DNA from: Paenibacillus vini
Lineage (GTDB): Bacteria; Bacillota; Bacilli; Paenibacillales; Paenibacillaceae
NCBI RefSeq assembly: GCF_018403325.1
Contig: NZ_BOSL01000001.1
Span: 372,001-436,000, forward strand
Reading direction: 5' to 3'
DNA: 64,000 bases
Part shown: positions 51,519 through 60,692 of the stretch, one piece after another
Position numbering within the stretch: the first letter of the stretch is position 1
Layout of the letters: every line of letters starts with the position of its first letter
The notes under the pieces: generated by a model
What the model saw: only the letters and a program-made list of their open reading frames with translations
Database searches by the model: none
Told to the model about the DNA's origin: nothing
Position numbers and translations under genes: made by a program

Positions 51519-54317
51519 ATGAAGAAAATAACAATGTGGATTTTAATATCAATACTTTTATTTAGCGTGATTCCATATAAAGCACTGGCAGTTGAGAAGA
51601 GCGATGCAAGTAAAGTTGTTAAACTTTTAAATGAGTTAAATGAAGCCGGTGCTTCCGCTGCTGATGAAGTTCTTAAAAGAGCGAATCATGATATGAATGA
51701 AATATATGAAAAGGAAGACTATTTCTTAGAAAGAACCGGAAAGGGAGCTTTTAATCAAGAAGGAATAATAAAAAAAAGAATACAGGAAGGCCTAAGCAAG
51801 CCTACTGAGTTTTATGGATTTGAAATAGTATACGGTAAGAGTCATGATGACTACTTTGAAGATATTAAAATGTATCGCTATTCAGGATACTCTATTAATG
51901 GAGATCCTGTTTCCACCAAGGGGTTTCCTTGGGATGCGGGATGGAGCGGAAAGCAGATTCAAAATTTCGATCTGGTTTCTGAACCTTGGAAAAATATGAA
52001 AGAGGTTCGCAAGAATAACTTCGACAACTACAAAATGAAAAACGTCCCCGACAACCTGAAAGAAGCCCTTCCCGACGGTACCTTTGAGAAGTTAATTCAG
52101 GCCGGATTGGACCGCGAATATGGCGGGAGAAAATACGGGGATGGACTCATGTATCACAAAAATAAGGAACGGGCCGGTCTTGTCGTCTACACCAAAGGAG
52201 CCAAACCCAACCGCGGCAAAGGAAAGTGGATCGATTACGTTCATGTCATTCAGCCTCCTACTTATCTCTCCCAAGGGTACGGCCGCATTTACATAAACCA
52301 TAAGGATGGAAGCATTACTTACCTTGGAATCCCGATTGCCGCTTTCTCTACCTTAGATCAAGGACCAGATCTGTCTGCCGAGTTCGAAACTCTGCCTTCC
52401 GCAGAGGTGGCCGAAGAAGGGGTGCTGGTGAGCGTCCGGATACGGTCGGATTTTAAAGAACCGGTCACAGCTCCATATGAATGGATTATTACCCGAAAAG
52501 CCGATGGCAAGCGATTGACGGCTGACGATGGCCTGAAATTCACGGGACACGCACTCGCGGAGACTGGGAATCTAGCCATCCCTGCGGGCGGGAAAAGGTT
52601 ATTGAATGCCTCGTTTATAATGCCGGACAGCGATGTCCGCGTCCAGTTCAAAATTAACAAAGACGGGAATTCACCGAAAGAAGACGATTTGACAAACAAT
52701 GTTCTGGATTCGGACCCGGATGCGATTAAGCTGACGGTTCCGCAAGCACTGCCTTATGATGCCCTGTCGATCAAGTATAGGGAAGACCTTCCGTCCAATA
52801 CGGCAACTTTGCAGCTTCCCCAAGGAAAGTGGAAGGAAGGTGCCAATGCAACGGGACGGTTAAATGTTGTAGAGGACCCTAAGGATTTATACCGGAATTT
52901 TGATGATGATCCCAACCCGGACATTAATGAACCAGGAGAATCCTTTACTAGGTCCCCGATCGCCAGATACACGATAAAGCGGGAGGATTTTGGGGATAAT
53001 CCGGCAAAGGGATCGTACTTGAATCCGGAAGATCCCGAAATCCCGTTGACTAGGGACGGAAAAATTTCTTATTCCGGCTCTGTGAGTAGGCCGTACACCT
53101 ACGAAGAATCCTATCAATCCTGTGAGGGAAAGGATAAGGACGGCCAAGATATCTGCACCACCCAAACAAGGACCGTTGAGAGCACCGCCACTGCGGACTT
53201 CACTCCCGGCGAACTCCCTTCTGTTTTCAAAATGTACGTCTATAACGGTATGGAAGAGGTCCCTCCGCCTACTGATTTTAAAACAGAGATTGAAGAGAAC
53301 AGTCCGCAATCGCTGCAAAAGAAATTGTACTGGGTGAATGAGCCTTATAAGTTCGACGTCATACGCTGGATGAATCATTTGGGCGAAAACAAAAAGCCGT
53401 ATAAATGGGAGATGGTTCCCGGACAGTATGAGCGGGAATTTACTCAACAAGCCAGTGGAGAGGTTACTATACACGCTGAGAAGACGATGGAAGAAGAGTA
53501 CGGCCAGGCGAGAAGCGCGGCGAGCAAGCGGACAAACAAGAAGTCGCAGTATGACAAGGCGGTATTTGCAACCGATAAGGAACTGCAGAAGTATGATTAC
53601 CCGATCAAATCGGGGTATTATTTTAATCCGGCAGGGGAATACACTTTTACCGTTAAGACGGTTACTTACAAGCAGACGACGGAGGATACCGCAGATCACC
53701 AGGATCTGGTTGATTCTCTAATTGATTCTTTTAAATATGAATCGGACCTCATTTATATCAATAGCAACAAGGAAGCAGTCAACTTGCGGAATGAAAAGCT
53801 CAAATCTAATAACCGCGGGGGCTTTGCGACAAAGCCGGGGGTTTTGACAGCAAAGAATAACACGGGTGTAAATGGTGCGGTGCTTCTGGAAGTTCTGGAT
53901 AGAAACGACACGACACAGAAACGCTACACTAAAAAAGTGAACGAGATCCCGCACTCCCAAAACCGCGACGGTTATACCCATGATTTTTGGAAAATGGTGA
54001 TGGAAGGTTATAGCCTGTCCAAGACAGAAGGCAAGAACCTGTATTACAAATACCGGGAATACGTTAAAGATGGTCAGCATATTTACAGAATTACTGAGAC
54101 AACAAAAGTCACGATCAAGATCAATCCGAACAATCTTCCGGTATATACGCATGCGAACATGCAAGATGGGGAGTATTCAATCCACGTTTCGATGGACTCT
54201 ATTGATTTGACGGGGAATCACGCCTATAACGTGCTGGGTAGTATGGATGGCGTAGAGGAACTGGATCATATCGGCATCACCGTCGTTGGCTCCATGTTTG
54301 ATGATTTGAATAATTAG
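51519..54317 (+). CDS. Large secreted protein, unknown (toxin-locus associated)
   Basis: A 932-residue exported protein with a signal peptide to about residue 24 (YKALA). No enzymatic motif recognised; several beta-rich domains with CARDB-like wording (VSVRIRSDFKEPVTAPYEW, QFKINKDGNSPKEDDLTNNV) and one cysteine pair in SCEGKDKDGQDICTTQ. I recall similar large Paenibacillus/Caldicellulosiruptor proteins under the label Athe_2463-domain; this is not certain. It is in one run with the stalk protein before and the toxin gene after, so a surface or secretion role in the toxin locus is inferred. Confidence 0.7.
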   Translation: MKKITMWILISILLFSVIPYKALAVEKSDASKVVKLLNELNEAGASAADEVLKRANHDMNEIYEKEDYFLERTGKGAFNQEGIIKKRIQEGLSKPTEFYGFEIVYGKSHDDYFEDIKMYRYSGYSINGDPVSTKGFPWDAGWSGKQIQNFDLVSEPWKNMKEVRKNNFDNYKMKNVPDNLKEALPDGTFEKLIQAGLDREYGGRKYGDGLMYHKNKERAGLVVYTKGAKPNRGKGKWIDYVHVIQPPTYLSQGYGRIYINHKDGSITYLGIPIAAFSTLDQGPDLSAEFETLPSAEVAEEGVLVSVRIRSDFKEPVTAPYEWIITRKADGKRLTADDGLKFTGHALAETGNLAIPAGGKRLLNASFIMPDSDVRVQFKINKDGNSPKEDDLTNNVLDSDPDAIKLTVPQALPYDALSIKYREDLPSNTATLQLPQGKWKEGANATGRLNVVEDPKDLYRNFDDDPNPDINEPGESFTRSPIARYTIKREDFGDNPAKGSYLNPEDPEIPLTRDGKISYSGSVSRPYTYEESYQSCEGKDKDGQDICTTQTRTVESTATADFTPGELPSVFKMYVYNGMEEVPPPTDFKTEIEENSPQSLQKKLYWVNEPYKFDVIRWMNHLGENKKPYKWEMVPGQYEREFTQQASGEVTIHAEKTMEEEYGQARSAASKRTNKKSQYDKAVFATDKELQKYDYPIKSGYYFNPAGEYTFTVKTVTYKQTTEDTADHQDLVDSLIDSFKYESDLIYINSNKEAVNLRNEKLKSNNRGGFATKPGVLTAKNNTGVNGAVLLEVLDRNDTTQKRYTKKVNEIPHSQNRDGYTHDFWKMVMEGYSLSKTEGKNLYYKYREYVKDGQHIYRITETTKVTIKINPNNLPVYTHANMQDGEYSIHVSMDSIDLTGNHAYNVLGSMDGVEELDHIGITVVGSMFDDLNN

Positions 54318-54444
54318 TTTTGAACCCTATACCCCTTTCATTACATCCATGTCAATCACCCTCACTTTGAAAGAGACACGGAGTAATGGAGGGGTATTTA
54401 TTCGGAAGGAAAGTCAGGACAATACAAGCTCGGAAAGGAGGGCC

Positions 54445-56061
54445 ATGTTGAATCAGAAAGTAGATCCGGATCAAATCAAGGGGCTTGCAAACCATATGGA
54501 GCGTTTGCGCATGGGCATTGGGGAAAGCACAGCTAATGTATATCGGGATATCTCACAATTGATTAGAGACACCCGCTCTGCTTATTCCGAATCTTCTGTC
54601 CAAGCAGCGGTAAATGAGGTCGATCGGGTGCTTCAGGAGATTCGGAAGTTATCGCAATCCATTGATGACCGTCTAGGTAGTAAAGCAAAGACGCTTCGCC
54701 GGGTAGCGCAGGATTACGTCAGAGTAGAAAAGGAAGCAGAACAGAAGATCCAAAGTGCCATGAAAACGGTACAACTTCGTGCAGGTAATTCGGTGGAACT
54801 GAATAAGCGGGTACAGAAGGTAGTGAAGGTTAAGACGGTAGAAAGCCTTGACGATGTAAAACCCAATGATGCCAATTTGAAGATGCTTCTTCGTCAGTTT
54901 TTGGATGAATTCGGCTATGAGGTTATGCCTGGAGAAGTAAGCGTGGACATTACAATGGATGAGCATGTTCTTGATTTCTGGGAATTTGCTTTGGCTAAAG
55001 GATATGATCCCGTAACTTATGATTATTTGGAATATTGGGAACGATCCGAAGCGTATCGGCGATTGGAAGAAAAAATAAACGAGTTGAGATCGGCCCAGGA
55101 ATCCTATAAAGAATCCATGCTGGACGGTTATGAGGTACTGGCATTTGGCAAAGGCTTCTATATAGGGCTGGACAATAGCATCAACAATATAGCAGATAAA
55201 TTCGCAGAAATCGTTTCACATCCGGTTGCTAGTGGAGAGGCTCTACTTCAAGGAATTAAGCAGGTCTATATAAATCTGAATGAGGAAGCGGGTAAGTTCA
55301 GTAAGGATCCGCTAAGTTATATTCGGAAGGCGGCAGTGAATAAATGGGCCTCACTTAAGGATGTATATGTAGAACTGCAGGAACTCAAACCGAGCCAGAG
55401 GTGGGAACGCATCGGCGGCATGGTGGGGGAGAATATTATAGCCGCAGCAACAAGTGCAGTTGGAGGAGGTATTGTTGGGGCAGGACTTAAGAAGGTATTT
55501 ATTATAATAGAATCGAAGATAGACATAAATATACCGATTAAGGATATCGACAAAATAACAGGAAATGAAACGAAGCCGCCTTCTGAACTCCAAAGTCCTG
55601 ATGTGACTAAACCTCCAAAAGCAGTTGAGGCACCGCAGACTCCAGAGGTGAATAAGTCGATTGAGGGGACGGGTAATGTTACAACAGGTTTAGGAACTGT
55701 ACAATCAAGGATAAATATTGCTAATGGGAGAACCAGATTTACTCCATTAAGAGATACAGGAGAACCAGTTTCAGCAGGATTTGATCATATTCTTGAAGGG
55801 CATTTTAACAGACCATTAGCTAATAGTAGGTCGATTTTCTCAATTGCGCCGGATAAGTTAAAGGAAATTCTACAGAGTTCAGACGTTGTCAAATCTACTG
55901 TTACAGACATTGGTGGGGGTCAGTTCACTAGAACAGTAAATGTTGGAGAGGTTGTTGGTAATTCAGCCTTAAAATATGGTGGTGGAGAAACCACTTGGAT
56001 TAAAATTTTTACAGACAAAGCAGGTAATTTGATTACAACTTATCCTGTACCAGCACCATGA
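54445..56061 (+). CDS. Polymorphic toxin, WXG/LXG-like N-terminus
   Basis: About 538 residues. AAAGGAGG supports a start at the ATG 54445 or the TTG three bases later. Residues about 1-120 are helical like WXG100/LXG substrates of type VII secretion and include YVRVE, matching the YxxxD/E export motif. A middle helical domain with a glycine-rich segment (AAATSAVGGGIVGAGL) leads to a Pro-rich joint (KPPKAVEAPQTP). The last 95 residues are a separate, AT-rich tip: FDHILEGHF, RSIFSIAP, FTRTVNVGEVVG and ITTYPVP, an arrangement of His, Arg, Ser/Thr and a final TxYP as in BECR-fold or RNase-A-like contact-dependent RNases. I could not match it to a named toxin family. Putative immunity genes follow. 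Confidence 0.75.
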   Translation: MLNQKVDPDQIKGLANHMERLRMGIGESTANVYRDISQLIRDTRSAYSESSVQAAVNEVDRVLQEIRKLSQSIDDRLGSKAKTLRRVAQDYVRVEKEAEQKIQSAMKTVQLRAGNSVELNKRVQKVVKVKTVESLDDVKPNDANLKMLLRQFLDEFGYEVMPGEVSVDITMDEHVLDFWEFALAKGYDPVTYDYLEYWERSEAYRRLEEKINELRSAQESYKESMLDGYEVLAFGKGFYIGLDNSINNIADKFAEIVSHPVASGEALLQGIKQVYINLNEEAGKFSKDPLSYIRKAAVNKWASLKDVYVELQELKPSQRWERIGGMVGENIIAAATSAVGGGIVGAGLKKVFIIIESKIDINIPIKDIDKITGNETKPPSELQSPDVTKPPKAVEAPQTPEVNKSIEGTGNVTTGLGTVQSRINIANGRTRFTPLRDTGEPVSAGFDHILEGHFNRPLANSRSIFSIAPDKLKEILQSSDVVKSTVTDIGGGQFTRTVNVGEVVGNSALKYGGGETTWIKIFTDKAGNLITTYPVPAP

Positions 56062-56090
56062 GGCTTGATATTTAGGAAAGGATGATAGAA

Positions 56091-56624
56091 ATGCAAGACT
56101 TTGAAAAAACATTGGACGCTTTCATTTGGGAAGACTTTAAAAGTTTAATGAGCAACCCCTTATTATTTAACAGTTATGTCGATTATTTTTTAATTTTGGT
56201 TGATTGGATAAAAAAGAATAAGGCTGGGTTGGAATATTCAGTATATTGGAATAGACTTAGCCCAATTTTGGATGTTGATATATATGACTATATTTCAAAA
56301 GAACCGGAGATATTGCTTGATCTAGAATCAAAAAGGATGTTTAATTTAAAGCCAGATACAGTAGATTCCTTTGTAATGAGATTAGGTGACACACTTTGGG
56401 ATTTGGTTAAACTTCGTTCAGGAAAAGATTGTCCAAGGTGTAAAGATGATGAGTTGAATTATGTTGTTGCTGAAGTTCTGAAGACAGCGGAGAAAAAATT
56501 AATTTTAGAGTGTGATACGTGCGGCCGCACTTTGAATAGTGACGGAACGGAATGGTCTGATGGAGTAGCTATCATTCATCCAGCAAATGAGTCTATTGTA
56601 AACAAATATTTAGGCGTGAATTAA
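56091..56624 (+). CDS. Candidate immunity protein with zinc ribbon
   Basis: A 177-residue protein directly after the toxin (30-base gap). ATG at 56091 is chosen because GGAAAGG stands nine bases before it. It is acidic and helical in its first 115 residues and ends in a zinc-ribbon-like pair CPRC ... CDTC. Position, acidity and AT-rich composition fit the cognate immunity protein; the family is not recognised. Confidence 0.7.
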   Translation: MQDFEKTLDAFIWEDFKSLMSNPLLFNSYVDYFLILVDWIKKNKAGLEYSVYWNRLSPILDVDIYDYISKEPEILLDLESKRMFNLKPDTVDSFVMRLGDTLWDLVKLRSGKDCPRCKDDELNYVVAEVLKTAEKKLILECDTCGRTLNSDGTEWSDGVAIIHPANESIVNKYLGVN

Positions 56625-56724
56625 GCAAGTCCTATACTAACCCTGATTGGCTTCATGCCTTTCAAGGTTTCTTTTTTGGGTGGGCCTACCCAGTGCTGAA
56701 TAAAATTTTTGAAAGGAAGATACT

Positions 56725-57081
56725 ATGGCTTCAATAGCTGAATTAGCAGAAGAGATTAAAACTGATAAGATAAAAAGCGAAGATTTAATAGTATGTTTAG
56801 AAGCTAAAAATTTAAGGGTTGTTGCTATGGCAATGTTCAAATTGATTGAAAGAAATTACTGTAATTTAAGAATTGTAGATAGGCTAGCTGGACTCGGGGA
56901 ACTTTTAACAGACAGTAAATTTATTGGACCATGGCAATTCGGACATGTTGCAATAGCTACGCTTTCTCTTCTAGACAATGAGGATGCAAAGATTAAGTTT
57001 AACGAACTTTTTGAGAGACTAAGTGATAATGTTAAATTTTTAGTAGATAACTTTATTAAATCAGAATCATATAAAACATAG
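56725..57081 (+). CDS. Helical candidate immunity protein
   Basis: A 118-residue protein of HEAT-like alpha-helices, acidic, AT-rich (start TTGAAAGGAAG in front). Not recognised by name. The frame stays open for 32 codons after the TAG stop (to 57180), so the gene could be a shortened version of a longer protein. Likely an orphan immunity gene left in the toxin locus. Confidence 0.65.
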   Translation: MASIAELAEEIKTDKIKSEDLIVCLEAKNLRVVAMAMFKLIERNYCNLRIVDRLAGLGELLTDSKFIGPWQFGHVAIATLSLLDNEDAKIKFNELFERLSDNVKFLVDNFIKSESYKT

Positions 57082-57189
57082 GGAGTATTTGCAGGATTGA
57101 AAAACTGGGGTTTACAATTTTTACAACAAGATCGTACAATACAACCAACAAACCAAACACTAACTGATTCTAACACTTGATAAACTTTC

Positions 57190-57237
57190 AAGCTCTCTCC
57201 AACTTGTTTTATGAGTAGGAATGAGCTTTTTTTGATG
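57190..57237 (+). terminator. Terminator-like hairpin between immunity genes
   Basis: AAGCTC and TCC pair with GGA and GAGCTT across a 17-base loop, followed by seven T. Confidence 0.55.
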
Positions 57238-57248
57238 AGGTGAAGTAT

Positions 57249-57746
57249 ATGGACAACAAGGACTTAGCAAATGCGTTGGATAGATCGGAAAATTACGAGA
57301 CCTATATTGCAAGTATGAATAATGCTGAACTTATTACAATCATAACAAACTTAGATAATTTAGATGAAGTAACTACTGCTTTAACAGAACTTTCTATAAG
57401 AGATAAGGAAGGGGCAGTACCTTATTGCCTTAAAATACTCAAAGAAGATTTGGGAGATGAATTTCTTCAAGCTGTTGCATTTAATATGCTCTATGAAGTT
57501 GACCATGAAAAAGCAAAAGAGATTATTACCGAAAAATTAACAAATGCATCTACAGCATTGATAGGAGCAATAATGGATAATTTATCAACCGATAGTTTAC
57601 AACCATTCGGAGAGTCACTTTCAGCTGAGTTTCTCAATGCAATTTTAGAAAGATATTTTGACTTAAGTGATGCCGACAAGGAACGTATCCATGATAACTA
57701 CGAATGGTTCCAAGAATCTTTTGAGAAGAAGCTAAGCATTATGTAG
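57249..57746 (+). CDS. HEAT-repeat-like candidate immunity protein
   Basis: A 165-residue acidic helical protein (repeated patterns such as VTTALTELSIRDKEGAVPYC and QAVAFNMLYEVDHEKAKEII), typical of HEAT-like immunity proteins. ATG at 57249 is favoured (GAGGTG before it). AT-rich like its neighbours. Third gene of the immunity array; its toxin, if any, is not in the window. Confidence 0.65.
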   Translation: MDNKDLANALDRSENYETYIASMNNAELITIITNLDNLDEVTTALTELSIRDKEGAVPYCLKILKEDLGDEFLQAVAFNMLYEVDHEKAKEIITEKLTNASTALIGAIMDNLSTDSLQPFGESLSAEFLNAILERYFDLSDADKERIHDNYEWFQESFEKKLSIM

Positions 57747-57845
57747 CTGCTTACGGTGGTGCTACCTCAATCCCCACATTACAATTCCTCCCTGCCTATG
57801 CTATACTTAGAACAAATGTTCTACTAAAGCACGGCAGGTGAAAAG

Positions 57846-60140
57846 ATGACCAATCCGGTGATAAATATAGCGGTAAGACCCTTGGTGGAGTATGTGTTTA
57901 GCAGTGGCGATCTGTCCAGCGGGTTCCGCACTATGACCACGTTGGTCGAGGGGACGAAGGCCCATCAACAGGTGCAGCGGCAGTATGGGGAGACGGACCA
58001 GAAAGAAGTATATGTATCTGCGGAGATTCCTTACGGGGATCTCCTCTTTGTCGTGGATGGACGTTGCGACGGGCTGCTTGCGGAAGAAGACGGGCTGATG
58101 ACGATTGATGAGATCAAGTCTACTTCAGGCGACCTGGCGCTCATCACGGAAGAGACGTATCCGGTGCATTGGGCGCAGGCCAGATGCTATGCGTATATGG
58201 TAGCCAGGGAGCGTTGCTTGCCGCGGATGAGGATTCAGCTGACGTACATGCAGCTTCCAACCGGTGAACTGAAACGATATCGCGAAGAGGCGGATTATGC
58301 CGAATTGGAGTCTTTCGTTCAAGAGGTGGTTCGGCAATACGCTCCTTACGCCGAAATGCTTCGCACACACCGGGAAGCCAGGGATCGCAGCATCTCACAA
58401 CTCTCTTTTCCGTTCAAGACCTACCGCGCCGGACAACGGAAACTGGCGGGAGCCGTCTATAAAACGATTGAAGAGAAAGTCAGTCTGTTCGCCAAGGCGC
58501 CTACCGGAATCGGAAAAACGATCTCCACCACATTTCCCGCGATCAAAGCGATCGGGGAGGGGCATTTGCAGCATCTGTTTTACTTGACCGCCAAGACGAT
58601 TACCCGGACCGCGGCGGAGGAGGCTTTCGCGCTTATGCAGGCGGGCGGGCTGCATCTGCATGCCGTTACGATTACGGCAAAGGACAAAGTTTGCTTCCAG
58701 GAAGAGGTTAGCTGCCGCAAAGAGGACTGCCCGTTCGCGGACGGATACTACGACCGGATCAATGGCGCCGTGCTGGATATTTTGACTCATGAGACGTTAA
58801 TCGGGCGGCAGGTGATTGAGAAGTACGCCCGCAAGCATCGGGTTTGCCCGTTCGAATATTCGCTGGATCTCGCCTATGCGGCGGATGCGGTGATCTGCGA
58901 TTATAACTATATTTTTGATCCTAAAGTGTCTTTAAAAAGAATGTTCGGCGAGCAAAAGAGCCGGACGGCCCTGCTGGTGGACGAGGCCCATAACCTCGTG
59001 GACCGGGCGCGCGAGATGTACTCGGCGGAGTTGAACAAAGCCGATTTTCTGGCCCTGCAACGGGTATACAAAGGGATGAATCCCGCTGTATACCGCGCTG
59101 CCAAGGCGGTCAACGGCTTTTTCATCGCCCTGCGAAAAGAAACGGAAGGACCGCACCGCATCGACCGGAACAAGCCGGAGGAATTGCTCAAACTGGCTGA
59201 AGAATTCATTTTCCATGCAGAGCAGGAGCTGGCCTCGCCCGGACCGGGGGCCGGGGCGGCCACTGAGGATGCGGCGTTGCTGCTGCAAACCTATTTTGCC
59301 GCACAGAGCTTTGTCCGAACCGGTAAACTGTATGACGAACGTTATGTTACTTATGCGGAGATTACTGCCAAGGACCTGAGAATTAAAATGTTCTGCCTCG
59401 ATCCCTCGCACCTATTGCGGGAGATGGGAAAAGGATTCCGCTCCCGGATTCTCTTCTCCGCCACCTTGTCGCCGTTGTCCTATTACCGGGACATGCTGGG
59501 CGCAACGCCGGAGGATTATACGGTCTCGATTCCGTCGCCGTTTGCTCGCGAACAGCTAGAAGTGACCATACATCCGCTCTCGACCCGGTACCGGGACCGG
59601 GAGCAGACCAAAGAGGCGCTTGCGGAGTTGCTGAGACAGCTGGCCCTCGGGCGTTCCGGCAACTATCTGTATTTTTTCCCTTCCTACGCCTATATGAATC
59701 TTATCTATGAACTAGTGACCGCCGGGCCCATGGAGAACGTTCGCTTCCTGGTGCAGCAAGGGGCGATGTCCGAACAGGAACGGGAGGATTTTCTTGCCGC
59801 ATTTGATGCGGATAATAAGGAAACGCTGGTGGGTTTTGCGGTGATGGGCGGCATATTTTCCGAAGGGATCGACCTGGTCGGCGACCGGTTGACCGGGGTA
59901 GCTGTGGTTGGTGTCGGGCTGCCGCAAATCGGCCTGGAGCGGGACATCATCCGGGATTATTTTAATGAACAGGGCAAGGACGGGTTCGATTATGCTTATG
60001 TTTTTCCGGGAATGAACAAAGTGCTTCAAGCCGGAGGCCGGCTTATTCGCTCGGAGAATGATCATGGAGTGCTGTTACTAATAGACGACCGTTACCTTCA
60101 TCCGCACTACAATAGGTTGCTGCCCGAAGAATGGCGATAG
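57846..60140 (+). CDS. RecB-like nuclease fused to DinG/XPD helicase
   Basis: A 764-residue DNA repair-type enzyme. Residues 1-120 form a RecB/Cas4-like PD-(D/E)xK nuclease with all motifs: His40, Asp75 in VDGRCDG, Glu89-x-Lys91 in DEIK, and Gln111/Tyr115 in QARCYAY. Residues about 188-764 are a superfamily 2 helicase of the XPD/DinG type: Q-motif FPFKTYRAGQ, Walker A APTGIGKT (218-225), four iron-sulfur cysteines C283, C290, C295 and C334, DEAH (379-382), and the C-terminal VAVVGVGLPQIGLERD. This fusion of nuclease and iron-sulfur helicase is found in Firmicutes. AGGTG precedes the ATG. Stands alone beside the toxin locus. Confidence 0.88.
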   Translation: MTNPVINIAVRPLVEYVFSSGDLSSGFRTMTTLVEGTKAHQQVQRQYGETDQKEVYVSAEIPYGDLLFVVDGRCDGLLAEEDGLMTIDEIKSTSGDLALITEETYPVHWAQARCYAYMVARERCLPRMRIQLTYMQLPTGELKRYREEADYAELESFVQEVVRQYAPYAEMLRTHREARDRSISQLSFPFKTYRAGQRKLAGAVYKTIEEKVSLFAKAPTGIGKTISTTFPAIKAIGEGHLQHLFYLTAKTITRTAAEEAFALMQAGGLHLHAVTITAKDKVCFQEEVSCRKEDCPFADGYYDRINGAVLDILTHETLIGRQVIEKYARKHRVCPFEYSLDLAYAADAVICDYNYIFDPKVSLKRMFGEQKSRTALLVDEAHNLVDRAREMYSAELNKADFLALQRVYKGMNPAVYRAAKAVNGFFIALRKETEGPHRIDRNKPEELLKLAEEFIFHAEQELASPGPGAGAATEDAALLLQTYFAAQSFVRTGKLYDERYVTYAEITAKDLRIKMFCLDPSHLLREMGKGFRSRILFSATLSPLSYYRDMLGATPEDYTVSIPSPFAREQLEVTIHPLSTRYRDREQTKEALAELLRQLALGRSGNYLYFFPSYAYMNLIYELVTAGPMENVRFLVQQGAMSEQEREDFLAAFDADNKETLVGFAVMGGIFSEGIDLVGDRLTGVAVVGVGLPQIGLERDIIRDYFNEQGKDGFDYAYVFPGMNKVLQAGGRLIRSENDHGVLLLIDDRYLHPHYNRLLPEEWR

Positions 60141-60233
60141 AAGGCTATACTCTAGCATGTTTTCATGTATACGTGAATAGAATGTGGGGAATCAAGCGTT
60201 TGAACTTTTTGTGAAAAGAGGAGGCAGGCGCAC

Positions 60234-60626
60234 ATGACGATCACGGGAGTCACGTATATTAAAGTTTCGGTTGTTTACTTTGTAATCGGGGTGCTGCTAG
60301 GGATGTACATGTCCATAGCCCATGATTACACGTTGACCGGGGTACACGCTCATCTTAATCTGCTGGGCTGGGCTTCGTTTGCGCTAGCAGGCGTTATTTA
60401 TTGGTTATTTCCAAGAGCGGCGGCAAGTGTACTAGGCAAGATCCAGTTCTGGGCCCATTCGATCGGTTTACCGATTATGATGATCGGCCTTGCTTTTGTA
60501 CTGGAAGGCAAGACATCGTTCGAGTCGATCATCCCGATCGGAGCGACACTGGTGGTGGTGAGCGTAATTTTGTTCGCCATCAATGTATTTATGAATGTCG
60601 GACCTCGGGCCGGCATCCGTAAATAA
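60234..60626 (+). CDS. Small heme-copper-oxidase-like membrane protein
   Basis: A 130-residue protein with four hydrophobic segments. GVHAHLNLLGWASFALAGVIYW is a heme-ligand-type helix as in cytochrome oxidase/NorB subunit I, but the protein is only a quarter of that length and lacks the other ligands except a second His in FWAHSIGLP. It may bind one heme or be an accessory protein. AGAGGAGG precedes the ATG. Confidence 0.7.
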   Translation: MTITGVTYIKVSVVYFVIGVLLGMYMSIAHDYTLTGVHAHLNLLGWASFALAGVIYWLFPRAAASVLGKIQFWAHSIGLPIMMIGLAFVLEGKTSFESIIPIGATLVVVSVILFAINVFMNVGPRAGIRK

Positions 60627-60647
60627 AGGGAAAGCACTTTTAAAAAT

Positions 60648-60692
60648 GCCCGCCGTCCATGGCTTTGGACGGCGGGCGTTATTTTTATTGCG
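60648..60692. terminator. Bidirectional terminator
   Basis: GCCCGCCGTCC / GGACGGCGGGC stem with nine-base loop, followed by TTATTTTTATT. It lies between the convergent heme-protein-like and SDR genes. Confidence 0.9.
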
